38,016 bases of DNA from UBA1049 sp964522305. Its GTDB lineage: Bacteria; Bacillota; Clostridia; Oscillospirales; CAG-382. The notes beneath the pieces were generated by a model. That model was not told where the DNA came from. It saw nothing but the letters and a program-made list of their open reading frames with translations, and did no database searches. This document shows positions 25,578 to 34,196 of this stretch, one piece after another. The stretch spans positions 1 through 38,016 of the forward strand of contig CAZFVM010000003.1 in the NCBI GenBank assembly GCA_964522305.1. Direction: 5' to 3'. The stretch's first letter is position 1. Each line of letters opens with the position of its first letter. The position numbers and the translations under genes were made by a program.

Positions 25578-28130
25578 TTACTTGATGGTTACTTTTATTC
25601 TGACCGGCTTTGTGAATCCGTATCCCAAATCTGCTACCAACTCAAAATAGTCTTCGCCTTCCACTCCCTTTATCGGGGTGTAATAGACATCTCCGTTCTT
25701 GTTAACCCTTACAGAACCGTATTTGGGTGCCAAATGTACCGAATACCCCAAAACGATCTCCCCTTCTATGGGGTCTATCTTACCCTTTGCCTCTCCGGAT
25801 ACCGAGCACTCCATGTCAAACCCTTCGAAGGTGGGGTTGGGGTCAAAGGTCCCTTTTATAAACTTATAGGTGTCGTGATACAGGGAATTGATATAAGGAT
25901 CGGTGGAATTATACGCCGCATATATGGACCCCGGTACGTTACCTTGGTAATACATGTGTATTGCGTCGGTCATAAATCCGGTCCTCGCTCCGGCGGCATA
26001 ATACTGCTTCATCCTGGAAACGTGCCCTGCGGATATACCCCCGATTTCCAACTCTATGCACATCCCCAAAAGCTTTGCGTCCTCGGCAGCGTCATACAAC
26101 CTGGACTCCGGTACGGAAAAGTCAAAGGCATAGTTAGGCTGATAACAAGCAATCTCGAACCCCAGCTTATCCCATTCGTTGTATCCGCTGGCTTGATAAT
26201 AGGGTATCCAGGACGTGATATATCCCAAGGAGCGGACATAATCGGTGGTGAACTTCAAAAGCTCTAAAAGTTGGGCGTCGGAATAATCGATCTCTTCTGT
26301 GAACCAGTAAAACCCTTGGACAAATAAATTCTCGTAATTTCTCTCTTCAAAGTCCTTTAGTTGCTCGTCTATGAGCCACTTAAGCGCCTTCTTCCTGTCT
26401 TCAACCTTATTAAAGTCAAGTCTTTCTCCGTTTACTACACCAAAATCCACTCCGTGTACCGGATATAACAAAGACATAAATACCCCTGCTTTATAATCGC
26501 TGTTCCCCAAAGCTTCTTTAGTCTCGCTCAGTGCAGCTTCCAAAGCGTCCATGTTTCTGTCCGGGGTAAACTGAACATCAATATAATACTGCCAATCCTC
26601 TAATTTCAGAGGCTTTTTCTTGCCACCTTCATACAAATAAGCCACATAGGGTAAAAACATGAAGGTATCGAACAAAGTGTCTTCTATCTCCCCGTCGTTG
26701 ATATATGCTACATGGGGTAAATAAACTTCCTTTGTTATGGGGTCTACATTCTCGTGACAAATATAGGACAAAAACACGTCTTTCATGCCGTTGTAGTCCT
26801 CGGGGGAGGCGTATTTGTTGGGATAAATCGAACTGTCGTTATCCTCTTCCGGTACTATTTCTATTGCTCCATCGAGGTTCTTGGTTCCGAAGATTTCAAA
26901 CTCGTCGGCGTATACATGGGAATTAACCGCAAAGTTTATCTTAATAAATCTTGCTTTATACTTGTTGTCAAACTCACCGGAAACCCGGACAACTTCTCTT
27001 TCTTCAAAGCTGGTAAACCCATCTATAAGGGCTATTCTCTGCCACTTTTCTCCGTCCTCGGAGGCGTATACCGACACATAGTTCGGCAACTTGACCCCGG
27101 CGGTTCCGTCCTTTAAAAACCCAAAGGAATATCCGGTTACTCCGGAGGTTTTGGTCAAATCATAATAAATTTCTCTTCCTAATCCGCGGGTAAACTTAAA
27201 CCATCCCGAACCGGAATAGCTTGTGGATGTTTCTCTGACTCCGTCGGTCAATTTTTTGTTTGTTTCTTTGGAGTTGTACTGATCGGTAGCCAATTCACCG
27301 TCAAACTTTGCTGCCGATTTTATCTGTTGGGGCAATCCCGAGATTAGATTAATCGTGTTGTCATAGTCTCCTTCTGATGTGTCCCAAAGCTCGGGAGTCT
27401 TTATCTCCGGTAGTTCTACCTTGGCATAGTAACTCGGGCTGGGTGCGTTTTCCACTTGTTTTTCTCCTTCGTATCTATATACAAATATTTCATCTACAAA
27501 CAACCAGGACAACATGGGCTTGTCGCATACTATCTTAATCTTGTTGGTGGTTATGCTTTCCTGAAACCTCAAAATTGCCTGATAGGTTCCCGATGTACCG
27601 GACAGTCCCAGGCTTCTCACCGTGCCCATCAGCACATATTCATCGTTCTTTAAGGCATAAAACTCTACCTTTGGGGGTACTCCAATCCCGCTTTTGCTAT
27701 CATAACACATACTGATGCCAAGATCGGCTATCCCCGATTCTTCTTGTTCTAAATCCAGCTCTATCTCTAAAATCCCGTTGAGCGCGGTATTAAATCCCAC
27801 CCAGGCTCCTTGTCCCCCTTCGGTTCCAAATGCCGCCGGAGCATATTTACCATCGGTTAGCATCCCTCCGGTGTCGGGATAATCGTCGTGGGAGTCGTAA
27901 GACGGGGTGTAATCCATATACTCTGCCAGATTAACAGTTCCTTTTTCCCGGTCGATGGGAGCGTCATACAAGGCGTCTATCTGTTTTTTTATCTCAGTGG
28001 CGTCAATGCTTCCCGATTCTTCCTCAATGCTATCTTCCCGGCTGATATCATCTCCGGTCTCAACACAGGATACCAAAGAGGAAAGAATAAAGACCAGCAA
28101 CAAAATAGAAGTTAAAATACGTTTATTCAT
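25578..28130 (-). CDS. DUF4855 surface lipoprotein with discoidin-like domains (copy A)
   Basis: An 850-residue predicted lipoprotein. The signal peptide ends in a lipobox, LVSC, with Cys22 as the lipid site. An N-terminal beta-rich, discoidin-like region (about 45-225) is followed by a second discoidin (F5/8 type C-like) region (about 255-420; GYSFGFLKDG, VSVYASEDGEKWQRIA). The DUF4855 region (about 440-770) contains FTPDRNMDALEAALSETKEA, GFYWFTEEIDYSD and MCIELEIGG. The pattern looks like a TIM-barrel glycosidase, but that is inference. A C-terminal cadherin/Ig-like module (about 775-850) ends it. Its own promoter lies at 28170-28198. A near-copy lies immediately upstream. Function unknown; polysaccharide or glycan binding and cleavage at the surface is the leading guess. 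Confidence 0.85.
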   Translation of the reverse strand: MNKRILTSILLLVFILSSLVSCVETGDDISREDSIEEESGSIDATEIKKQIDALYDAPIDREKGTVNLAEYMDYTPSYDSHDDYPDTGGMLTDGKYAPAAFGTEGGQGAWVGFNTALNGILEIELDLEQEESGIADLGISMCYDSKSGIGVPPKVEFYALKNDEYVLMGTVRSLGLSGTSGTYQAILRFQESITTNKIKIVCDKPMLSWLFVDEIFVYRYEGEKQVENAPSPSYYAKVELPEIKTPELWDTSEGDYDNTINLISGLPQQIKSAAKFDGELATDQYNSKETNKKLTDGVRETSTSYSGSGWFKFTRGLGREIYYDLTKTSGVTGYSFGFLKDGTAGVKLPNYVSVYASEDGEKWQRIALIDGFTSFEEREVVRVSGEFDNKYKARFIKINFAVNSHVYADEFEIFGTKNLDGAIEIVPEEDNDSSIYPNKYASPEDYNGMKDVFLSYICHENVDPITKEVYLPHVAYINDGEIEDTLFDTFMFLPYVAYLYEGGKKKPLKLEDWQYYIDVQFTPDRNMDALEAALSETKEALGNSDYKAGVFMSLLYPVHGVDFGVVNGERLDFNKVEDRKKALKWLIDEQLKDFEERNYENLFVQGFYWFTEEIDYSDAQLLELLKFTTDYVRSLGYITSWIPYYQASGYNEWDKLGFEIACYQPNYAFDFSVPESRLYDAAEDAKLLGMCIELEIGGISAGHVSRMKQYYAAGARTGFMTDAIHMYYQGNVPGSIYAAYNSTDPYINSLYHDTYKFIKGTFDPNPTFEGFDMECSVSGEAKGKIDPIEGEIVLGYSVHLAPKYGSVRVNKNGDVYYTPIKGVEGEDYFELVADLGYGFTKPVRIKVTIK

Positions 28131-28169
28131 CGATTGATTATACCTTTCGGAAATGTTTTTTATGTAAGG

Positions 28170-28198
28170 ATTATACCTTATTTTGATATATAGTGCAA
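28170..28198 (-). promoter_or_regulatory. Sigma-A-type promoter of DUF4855 copy A
   Basis: On the minus strand: TTGCAC, 17 bp, TATAAT, with the -10 about 40 bases before the start codon. The 5' UTR is conserved with copy B (both contain CCGAAAGG-TATAAT-like text), showing that the duplication included the promoter. Confidence 0.85.
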
Positions 28199-28288
28199 GA
28201 AAAACAACTGCTAAAATAAGCCTGTCTCCCTTTTTGTCTCCGGTTGCCCTTTTATCCCGATAAAAACAACGAGATATGTTGCAACGCC

Positions 28289-30832
28289 TTACTTGACTGT
28301 TACGTTTATTCTGACCGGTTTTGTGTATCCGTAGCCCAGGTCTCCCACCACTTCAAAATAATCCTCTCCCGCCACTCCCTTTATCGGGGTGTAGTAGACT
28401 TCTCCGTTTTTGTTTATCTTCACAGAGCCATATTTGGGTGCCAGATGTACCAGATATCCCATAACCATCTCTCCCTCTATGGGATCAATCTTACCCTTTG
28501 CCTCTCCGGAAACCGGACATTCAAGCTCTAAGCCTTCGAAAACAGGTTCGGGGTTAAAAGTTCCTTTAATAAACTTATAAGTGTCATGATATAGAGAATT
28601 GACATAAGGGTCGGAGGACTTATATGCAGCGTATATAGAGCCGGGAACTCCGCCCTGGTAATACATGTGTATTGCCTCGCTCATAAACCCGGTCCTTGCT
28701 CCGGCTGCATAGTACTGCTTCATCCTGGAAACATATTCTGCAGAGTTTCCTCCTATTTCCAGCTCTATGCACATCCCCAAAAGCTTTGCTTCCTCTGCGG
28801 CATCATATATCCTGGACTCCGGTATGGAAAAGTCAAAAGCATAGTTGGGCTGATAACAGGCGATCTCAAACCCTAACTTATCCCATTCGTTATAACCGCT
28901 GGCTTGATAGTAGGGTATCCAGGAATTGATATACCCCAAGGAGCGGACATAGTCGGTGGTGAACTTCAAAAGCTCCAAGAGTTGACCGTCGGAGTAATCT
29001 ATCTCTTCGGTGAACCAATAAAACCCTTGGATAAAGAGGTGTTCGTAGTTACGCTCTTCGAAAAGGGCGAGTTGTTCGTCTATAAGCCATTTGAGCCCTT
29101 TCTTTCTGTCTTCAAGACTACTAAAATCCAGTCTCTCTCCGTTTACCTCCCCAAAGTCCACCCCATGTACCGGGTATAACAGGGACATAAACACTCCCGC
29201 TTTGTAATCCTCTAATCCCAAAGCCTCTTTTGTCTCACTCAGTGCCGCTTCCAGGGCGTCCATGTTTCTGTCCGGGGTAAACTGAACATCTATATAATGT
29301 TGCCAACTGTCTTTTTTCAAAGGCTTTTTCTTCTTATCTTGGTACAAAAATGCTCCATAGGGCAAGAACATAAAGGTGTCAAACAAAATGTCTTTTATCT
29401 CCCCGTCCTTTATGTATGCCACATGGGGCATATATATCTCTTTGGTTATGGGGTCTATGTCCTCGTGACAGATATAGGACAACAACACGTCCTTCATACC
29501 GTTGTAGTCCTCGGGAGAGGCGTATTTGTTGGGATAAATCCTGTCTTCCTCTTCTTCGGGGACTATCTCTATCGCCCCCTCCAAGCTCTTTGTACCGAAT
29601 ATTTCAAACTCGTCGGCATATACATGGGGATTAACCGCAAAAGTTATCTTTATAAACCTCGCCTTATACTTGTTGTCAAACTCTCCGGTTACCCGAACAA
29701 TATCCTTGTCCAAAAAGCTGGTTAAATTCTCTATATGGGCTATTCTCTGCCACTGAATACCATCTTCGGAAGCATAAACCCCCACCGAACTTGGTATTGA
29801 TATCCCTGTGGCAGATTCTTTTAAGAATCCAAAGGAATATCCGGTTACCCCACTAATCTTGGTCAAATCATAATAGATTTCTCTGCTCCATCCCCGGGTA
29901 AATCGAAACCAGCCCTGTCCCGAATATGTCATGGAGGTCTCTCTGACACCGTCGGTCAGCTTTTTGATTGTTTCTTTTGTGTTATATTGCTCGGTAGCTC
30001 ACGACCCGTCGATTACCGCCATGGATTTAATTTGTTGGGGCAACCCGGATATCAAATTGATTTTTTGGTCATAATCCCTATCCGACGCCGCCCAATACTC
30101 CGGGGTTTTTATTTCCGGCAACTCCACCTTTGCATAATAGCTCGTACCCAAAGAGCTTTCCCCTTGCTTTTCTCCTTCGTATTTATATACAAAGATTTCG
30201 TCCACAAACATCCAGGACAACAGGGGTTTGTCACACACTATCTTTATCTTGTCGGTGGTTATGCTTTCCTGAAGCCTCAAGGTTGCCCGATGGATTCCCG
30301 CAGTGCCGGACAGTCCCATGCTCCTCACTGTCCCCATTAATACATATTCACCGTTTTTTAATGCATAAAAATCCACCTTTGGGGGCACCCCTATTCCCGC
30401 TTGACTGTTATAGCATAGGCTGATGCCGATATCCGATATCCCGGACTCTTCTTGTTCCAAGTCTAACTCTATCTCCAAAATTCCGTTGAGCGAGGTATAA
30501 AAACCCACCCAGGAACCTTGGGAATCCCCAACTCCCTGTGCCGTCGGCGCGAACTTCCCGTCGGTGAGCATCCCGCCCTTGTCGGGGTAGTCGTCGTGGG
30601 ATTCGTAAGACGGAGTGTATTCCTTCCCCCGTGCCAGATTTACAGTCCCCTGCTCCCGATCTATGGGGGCGTCGTACAAAGCGTCAATCTGTCTTTTTAT
30701 CTCTGCGGAATCTAAGTCTCCCGACTCCCTTTTGTTGCCGTCGCTTATCTCTTCCCCCGTGTTTACACAAGAGCCCAATACAGACAAAAGCAAAACCAAA
30801 GCCAAAACAGAATTTATAATGCGTCTTTTCAT
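28289..30832 (-). pseudogene. DUF4855 lipoprotein copy B, interrupted by one in-frame TGA
   Basis: This is a near-duplicate of copy A with the same order: lipobox LGSC, two discoidin-like regions, DUF4855, cadherin-like tail. At codon 278 (30001-29999) the codon is TGA where copy A has TTG (Leu). Before and after it the reading frame is unbroken and closely similar to copy A for the whole 847 codons. I start at 30832, after a AAAGGG site; the in-frame ATG 51 bases earlier would lengthen the signal peptide and overlaps the promoter region. An internal ATG at 29932 has no ribosome site. Either a recent nonsense mutation, a base-call error, or stop-codon read-through. Confidence 0.8.
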
Positions 30833-30871
30833 CAATAGATTATCCCTTTCGGATATGTTTTTGTTATAAAA

Positions 30872-30900
30872 ATTATACCTCACTTTGCCATATTGTACAA
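30872..30900 (-). promoter_or_regulatory. Sigma-A-type promoter of DUF4855 copy B
   Basis: On the minus strand: TTGTAC, 17 bp, TATAAT, about 40 bases before the start codon, in the same position as the promoter of copy A. An intact promoter argues that copy B is still transcribed. Confidence 0.85.
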
Positions 30901-30959
30901 GAATAATAAGGCAGTAAACTTAATTTATCAGACAAAGAGACATCTTAACCATTTCTGCC

Positions 30960-30988
30960 TTGACTTTTTTTGTCTGTAACCCTATAAT
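30960..30988 (+). promoter_or_regulatory. Sigma-A-type promoter of the small lipoprotein gene
   Basis: TTGACT at 30960-30965, 17 bp, TATAAT at 30983-30988, 61 bases before the start at 31050. It diverges from the promoter of DUF4855 copy B, with about 60 bp between the two -35 elements. Confidence 0.85.
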
Positions 30989-31049
30989 GTTTTTAACAAA
31001 AACACCCAAATAAATAGATTTTGTTTTGTTTTTGAAAGGAGAATATATT

Positions 31050-31490
31050 ATGAAAAAGGTCGTAGGGTTTTTGGCAATAATGCTATTGGTGTCCCTGGCT
31101 TTGATAAGCTGTTCCGAATCTTCCACCACTGCCAACATCAAAATTGTAATTGATAAAGGCGAAAACGGGAAATATGCAGAGGTTTTGTTTGATAAAGACG
31201 TTACAGTATCCGGTAACAACCCCAATATCTTTACTTTTTTGAACAAATTAGAAGTTGATGAAGAAATTACCGTAAAATTTGAGCAAGACAACAACGGAGA
31301 CAGCGTGGTAAACGCAATAAATGATCTCGAAAACAAGACCGAAGGCACCGCACCCATGACCATCTATCAGTGGTTCGCCTTGATTAACGACACCGATGTG
31401 GAAGGCCCTTGGGCAAAGCAGGTGGTTAGTGACGGTGATACGGTTATTATAAAATATACAATCTGGACCTTTGATGATACAAAGGGATGA
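31050..31490 (+). CDS. Small lipoprotein, DUF4430-like domain (tentative)
   Basis: A 146-residue predicted lipoprotein. The N-terminus is a signal peptide with lipobox ISC (MKKVVGFLAIMLLVSLALIS, then Cys). The rest is one beta-rich domain of about 110 residues. The segment IYQWFALINDTDVEGPW followed by VSDGDTVIIKYTIW resembles the end of DUF4430 domains (transcobalamin C-terminus-like), where a W-x-x-x-x-N-G pattern precedes 'DGD-x-I'. I treat this as tentative. AAAGGAGA lies just before ATG 31050; an earlier TTG 24 bases upstream is unlikely. It lies 27 bases before the HPr-like gene and divergent to DUF4855 copy B. Ligand unknown. Confidence 0.7.
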   Translation: MKKVVGFLAIMLLVSLALISCSESSTTANIKIVIDKGENGKYAEVLFDKDVTVSGNNPNIFTFLNKLEVDEEITVKFEQDNNGDSVVNAINDLENKTEGTAPMTIYQWFALINDTDVEGPWAKQVVSDGDTVIIKYTIWTFDDTKG

Positions 31491-31517
31491 TTAGAACTTT
31501 TAGAGAGGATGATTCTT

Positions 31518-31745
31518 ATGAAAAAAGAAATGATGATAAAGCTTAGCACTATAGAAGACGTAAGGAGCTTTGTATCCTTGGTGGAGACCTTTACCTTCCC
31601 CATCGACCTTTGCTCCGGCAGATATCTTGTTGATGCCAAGAGCTTGATGGGTATCTTCAGCCTCGATCTGATGCAACCCATAAAGTTAGTCGCCCATGAG
31701 GACGACCCCAAGCTCTTTGAAGCTTTGGACAAATATAAAGTTTAA
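31518..31745 (+). CDS. HPr-like protein lacking the phosphorylatable histidine
   Basis: A 75-residue HPr-fold protein. The segment DAKSLMGIFSLDLMQPIKL aligns with the region around Ser46 of HPr, and Ser42 here is at that position. The N-terminal GIHARPA loop that carries His15 is missing (TIEDVRSFVS instead). So it cannot take phosphate from enzyme I and resembles Crh, the catabolite-repression HPr, more than a PTS carrier. Similar His-less HPr paralogues occur in many Clostridia. I start at 31518, nine bases after GAGAGG; the ATG at 31509 abuts that site. It probably shares a transcript with the small lipoprotein. Confidence 0.83.
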   Translation: MKKEMMIKLSTIEDVRSFVSLVETFTFPIDLCSGRYLVDAKSLMGIFSLDLMQPIKLVAHEDDPKLFEALDKYKV

Positions 31746-31761
31746 GTTTTTTTAAAAGCGA

Positions 31762-31800
31762 AATCCCGACGATTCTCAACAAATCGTCGGGATTTTTATT
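31762..31800. terminator. Convergent terminator between HPr-like gene and jag
   Basis: A perfect 13-bp stem AATCCCGACGATT (31762-31774) with AATCGTCGGGATT (31782-31794) and a T tract on the plus strand. On the minus strand the tail is T-rich but broken (ATTTCGCTTTT), so jag-side termination may be weaker. Confidence 0.88.
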
Positions 31801-31812
31801 GTTTGAAAAACT

Positions 31813-32460
31813 TTATTTCTTTGCTCTGCCCTTTCCTTCCGGGGCGATAATAATTCTTCTTTCGTTGCCGTCCCCTACCGAGTAGGTGGTAATGCCTTGA
31901 ATTTTTTGGCATTCCGAGTGAATTATTCTGCGCTCATAGGCATTCATCGGTTCTAAAGAAAAGCTCTTGTTGTACTTTAAGACTTTTTCTGACATCCGAG
32001 CCGCCAGACTCCGTAATGTTTTTATCCTTTTTTGTCTGTAGTTCTCGATGTCTAAGGTAATACGATAAAACTTACCCAACTTTTTGTTGGTGGCTAAGGT
32101 GGTAAGATATTGCAGGGAATCCAAAACATCTCCATGTCTGCCTATCAAAAGCCCCATATTGTCACCGGATACCGAAATTAAAGCTCCTTCTTCGTCTTCT
32201 TTTTCGATAGTTACGGTACCGCCGAGTTTCATGTTGTCAAGTAGGGTCTTTACGAACAGGGCTGCAGTCATAGCCGGAGTGTCATCTATATAGACCCTGA
32301 CCTTGGCTTCTGCCGCTCCTATTCCCAAAATCCCCTTTCTCGGTTCTTCCAGCACTTCATAGGAAACCCCTTCGGGGTCTCTGCCTAACGCGTCGGCGCC
32401 CGCCGCTACCGCTTCTTCCACGGTCTTGGCTGTTACCGTTGTTTCTATTTTATCTGACAT
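31813..32460 (-). CDS. jag: RNA-binding protein Jag/KhpB (SpoIIIJ-associated)
   Basis: A 215-residue RNA-binding protein that accompanies yidC in Firmicutes and affects cell elongation and division; in Bacillus it is linked to SpoIIIJ. Jag-N domain at 1-50 (with PRKGILGIGAAEAKV), KH domain at about 75-150 (DNMGLLIGRHGDVLDSLQYL), R3H domain at about 155-210 (MNAYERRIIHSECQ, GNERRIIIAP). I start at 32460. An ATG 24 bases earlier lies over the GGAGG site. The mnmE-mnmG pair that usually follows jag is absent. Confidence 0.95.
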   Translation of the reverse strand: MSDKIETTVTAKTVEEAVAAGADALGRDPEGVSYEVLEEPRKGILGIGAAEAKVRVYIDDTPAMTAALFVKTLLDNMKLGGTVTIEKEDEEGALISVSGDNMGLLIGRHGDVLDSLQYLTTLATNKKLGKFYRITLDIENYRQKRIKTLRSLAARMSEKVLKYNKSFSLEPMNAYERRIIHSECQKIQGITTYSVGDGNERRIIIAPEGKGRAKK

Positions 32461-32556
32461 AATACTAACATCCTCCAAGCCCATTAAAAGGCGTAATTAT
32501 CAATTTTCTGTCTCTTTGAATTCTAAAGGATAAGCCTTAAGGTTTAAAGCCTTTGA

Positions 32557-33882
32557 TTATTCCTCTATATCGTCATCGGCGGAAAGCATTTCTATATTGT
32601 TTACTTTGAAGGCTTTGCCGCTCTTTTTGTTCCGGGAGTCTTTGTTGTCGCTTTGTTTGTATTCCGCGGTTATTGTAGGTTGCTGAGAACCTCTTACCTC
32701 TATATCTCTATAGCTGTCGTCATCCTCGTCCACCTCTATCATAATAACCTTCTTTTTCTTCTTGACCCGGGCTTCTCTCTCTGCTGCGTCTATTTGTTCC
32801 TGGGTTATCTCAGGTAAAGGATAAAACTTGTTGAGTATCACAGGTTGGATTGCTCCGACCACTGTTCTCCATATCCAGTAAACCCCCACCGCTGCGGGGA
32901 AACTAAATGAAAACACGGTGGACATGGCAGGCATGCCCCACTCCATGAACTTGCCGCCTCCCATGGGGTTACCGGAAGGATCGGTTGCGGCTCCCATGTA
33001 TTTGCGATTGATTCGACCGCCGATATAACTGGTGATAAAAATCAACAAGGGTATCAGCAATATAAGTTTTAAGTTAAAAGAGGTTATATCCCCAAAGCTT
33101 GGGGTGTCCAACATGTTTATACCTACTGCCGTGAATATGGGTAAAGATTCCTTATCGGTTTCGGAGAAGCCTTTTTCTGCCTCTACCTTTCCAACCAAAT
33201 CTAAATCTTTGGAGGCAGCTATTACCTCTACGAGCTCTCGGTTTTCCAAAATTATTCTGGCTAAAATAAGTTCGTTTTTTGCTCCGTCTTTGTCATATTC
33301 AAAAACCGTCTTGTCTTCTACCGTGGCTTCTTTGCCCCCGAGGTTTTTGATAACTGCTTTTAATTCGTCTTCGTAAGTTTTGTAATTTGCATCAAAACTA
33401 CTTTCTTTGCCCTCGACTGCTTCATACAAATCCTTGTCGATATACTGTTCGACTATCTCAATAGCTTCTTTATACAACTCCCCTTGTTGCAACCTATCCT
33501 TCATCTCACCGGTGGAGGAATAGGTTATGGGGTTTCTTACTATGGCAAACAAAATCAATATAATCGGAAGCTGAATCAACATGGGTAAACAACCGGCGAA
33601 TTGGTTGAACCCTTCATCCTTATACATTTCCTGGATTTCCATCTGCATCTTCTGCTGGGTTACCTTATCGGTGCGTCCGGCATATTTCTTGCGGATTGCC
33701 ATCTCTTTGGGACGTAGTTTGCGCTGCATTATTTGGCTTTTGTGTTGTTTTATCGCCAAAGGAAGAAGTATAATTTGAACTATAAGAGCAAAAAAGAAAA
33801 GCGCTATTACATAATAGTTGCCTGATATCGCCAGGCTGCCCCTCATTATATATTCAAAGGGCTTGTAAAAAATCTCTGTCAT
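32557..33882 (-). CDS. yidC: Membrane protein insertase YidC with large extracellular insertion
   Basis: YidC inserts membrane proteins, alone or with Sec. The 441-residue protein is much longer than the roughly 250 of most Gram-positive YidC. TM1 lies at about 22-42, followed by the conserved cytoplasmic loop (RKLRPKEMAIRKKYAGR) and GFNQFAGCLPMLIQLPIILI (TM2). An unusual hydrophilic insertion of about 140 residues (about 130-270) precedes TM3 (LKLILLIPLLIFITSYIGG). MPAMSTVFSFSFPAAVGVYW covers the final helices, and the tail is basic and acidic. No signal peptide or lipobox. The residue in TM1 that is Arg or Lys in homologues reads Gln36 by my alignment. Confidence 0.94.
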   Translation of the reverse strand: MTEIFYKPFEYIMRGSLAISGNYYVIALFFFALIVQIILLPLAIKQHKSQIMQRKLRPKEMAIRKKYAGRTDKVTQQKMQMEIQEMYKDEGFNQFAGCLPMLIQLPIILILFAIVRNPITYSSTGEMKDRLQQGELYKEAIEIVEQYIDKDLYEAVEGKESSFDANYKTYEDELKAVIKNLGGKEATVEDKTVFEYDKDGAKNELILARIILENRELVEVIAASKDLDLVGKVEAEKGFSETDKESLPIFTAVGINMLDTPSFGDITSFNLKLILLIPLLIFITSYIGGRINRKYMGAATDPSGNPMGGGKFMEWGMPAMSTVFSFSFPAAVGVYWIWRTVVGAIQPVILNKFYPLPEITQEQIDAAEREARVKKKKKVIMIEVDEDDDSYRDIEVRGSQQPTITAEYKQSDNKDSRNKKSGKAFKVNNIEMLSADDDIEE

Positions 33883-33942
33883 TTGTAATTACCGTTTCCC
33901 CGACATTTTGTATCTTTTTGCATCTGTCGGATAATGCTTAAT

Positions 33943-34173
33943 TTACTTTGTCTTTTTTTGTTTTTCCGGCACGGGATCAAATCCGCCTTTACCAAAGGGA
34001 TTGCATCTTAGAAACCGCCACAAAAACAAAAAACTTCCAACTATCATCCCCCTTTTTACTAACGCTTGTTTTGCGTATTCCGAGCAGGTAGGCTCAAACC
34101 TACAGCTGCTTTTGGTATAAGGTGAGATGTGTTTTTGATATAGACCGATAAGATAGATAAAAAATCTTTTCAT
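33943..34173 (-). CDS. yidD: Membrane protein insertion efficiency factor YidD
   Basis: A 76-residue, probably membrane-associated protein that helps YidC. The family blocks are LIGLYQKHISPYT, SSCRFEPTCSEYAKQALVKRG and RCNPFGKGGFDPVP. It sits between rnpA and yidC, its conserved place. The region before the ATG shows no strong Shine-Dalgarno, and it lies 23 bases after rnpA, so translation may depend on upstream genes. Confidence 0.95.
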   Translation of the reverse strand: MKRFFIYLIGLYQKHISPYTKSSCRFEPTCSEYAKQALVKRGMIVGSFLFLWRFLRCNPFGKGGFDPVPEKQKKTK

Positions 34174-34196
34174 TTTTGTAACACGCGTATCCGGCG

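Larger units (their letters stand above)
25578..30832 (-). repeat. Tandem duplication of the DUF4855 lipoprotein gene
   Basis: Two direct copies (30832-28289 and 28130-25578) match along their whole length, including promoter and leader, with the strongest match in the DUF4855 half. They are diverged at many silent and some coding positions, so the duplication is not recent, unlike the nonsense change in copy B. Confidence 0.9.

Noticed and set aside
29932..29934. Internal ATG as the start of a separate 547-residue DUF4855 protein
   Set aside because: No ribosome binding site, and the frame continues unbroken upstream to the TGA with clear similarity to copy A. It is the 3' part of an interrupted gene.
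29999..30001. TGA as selenocysteine or reassigned codon
   Set aside because: Copy A has leucine there, no selenium-type motif is nearby, and TGA ends thrC, rnhB, nif3 and other genes, so it is a normal stop in this genome.
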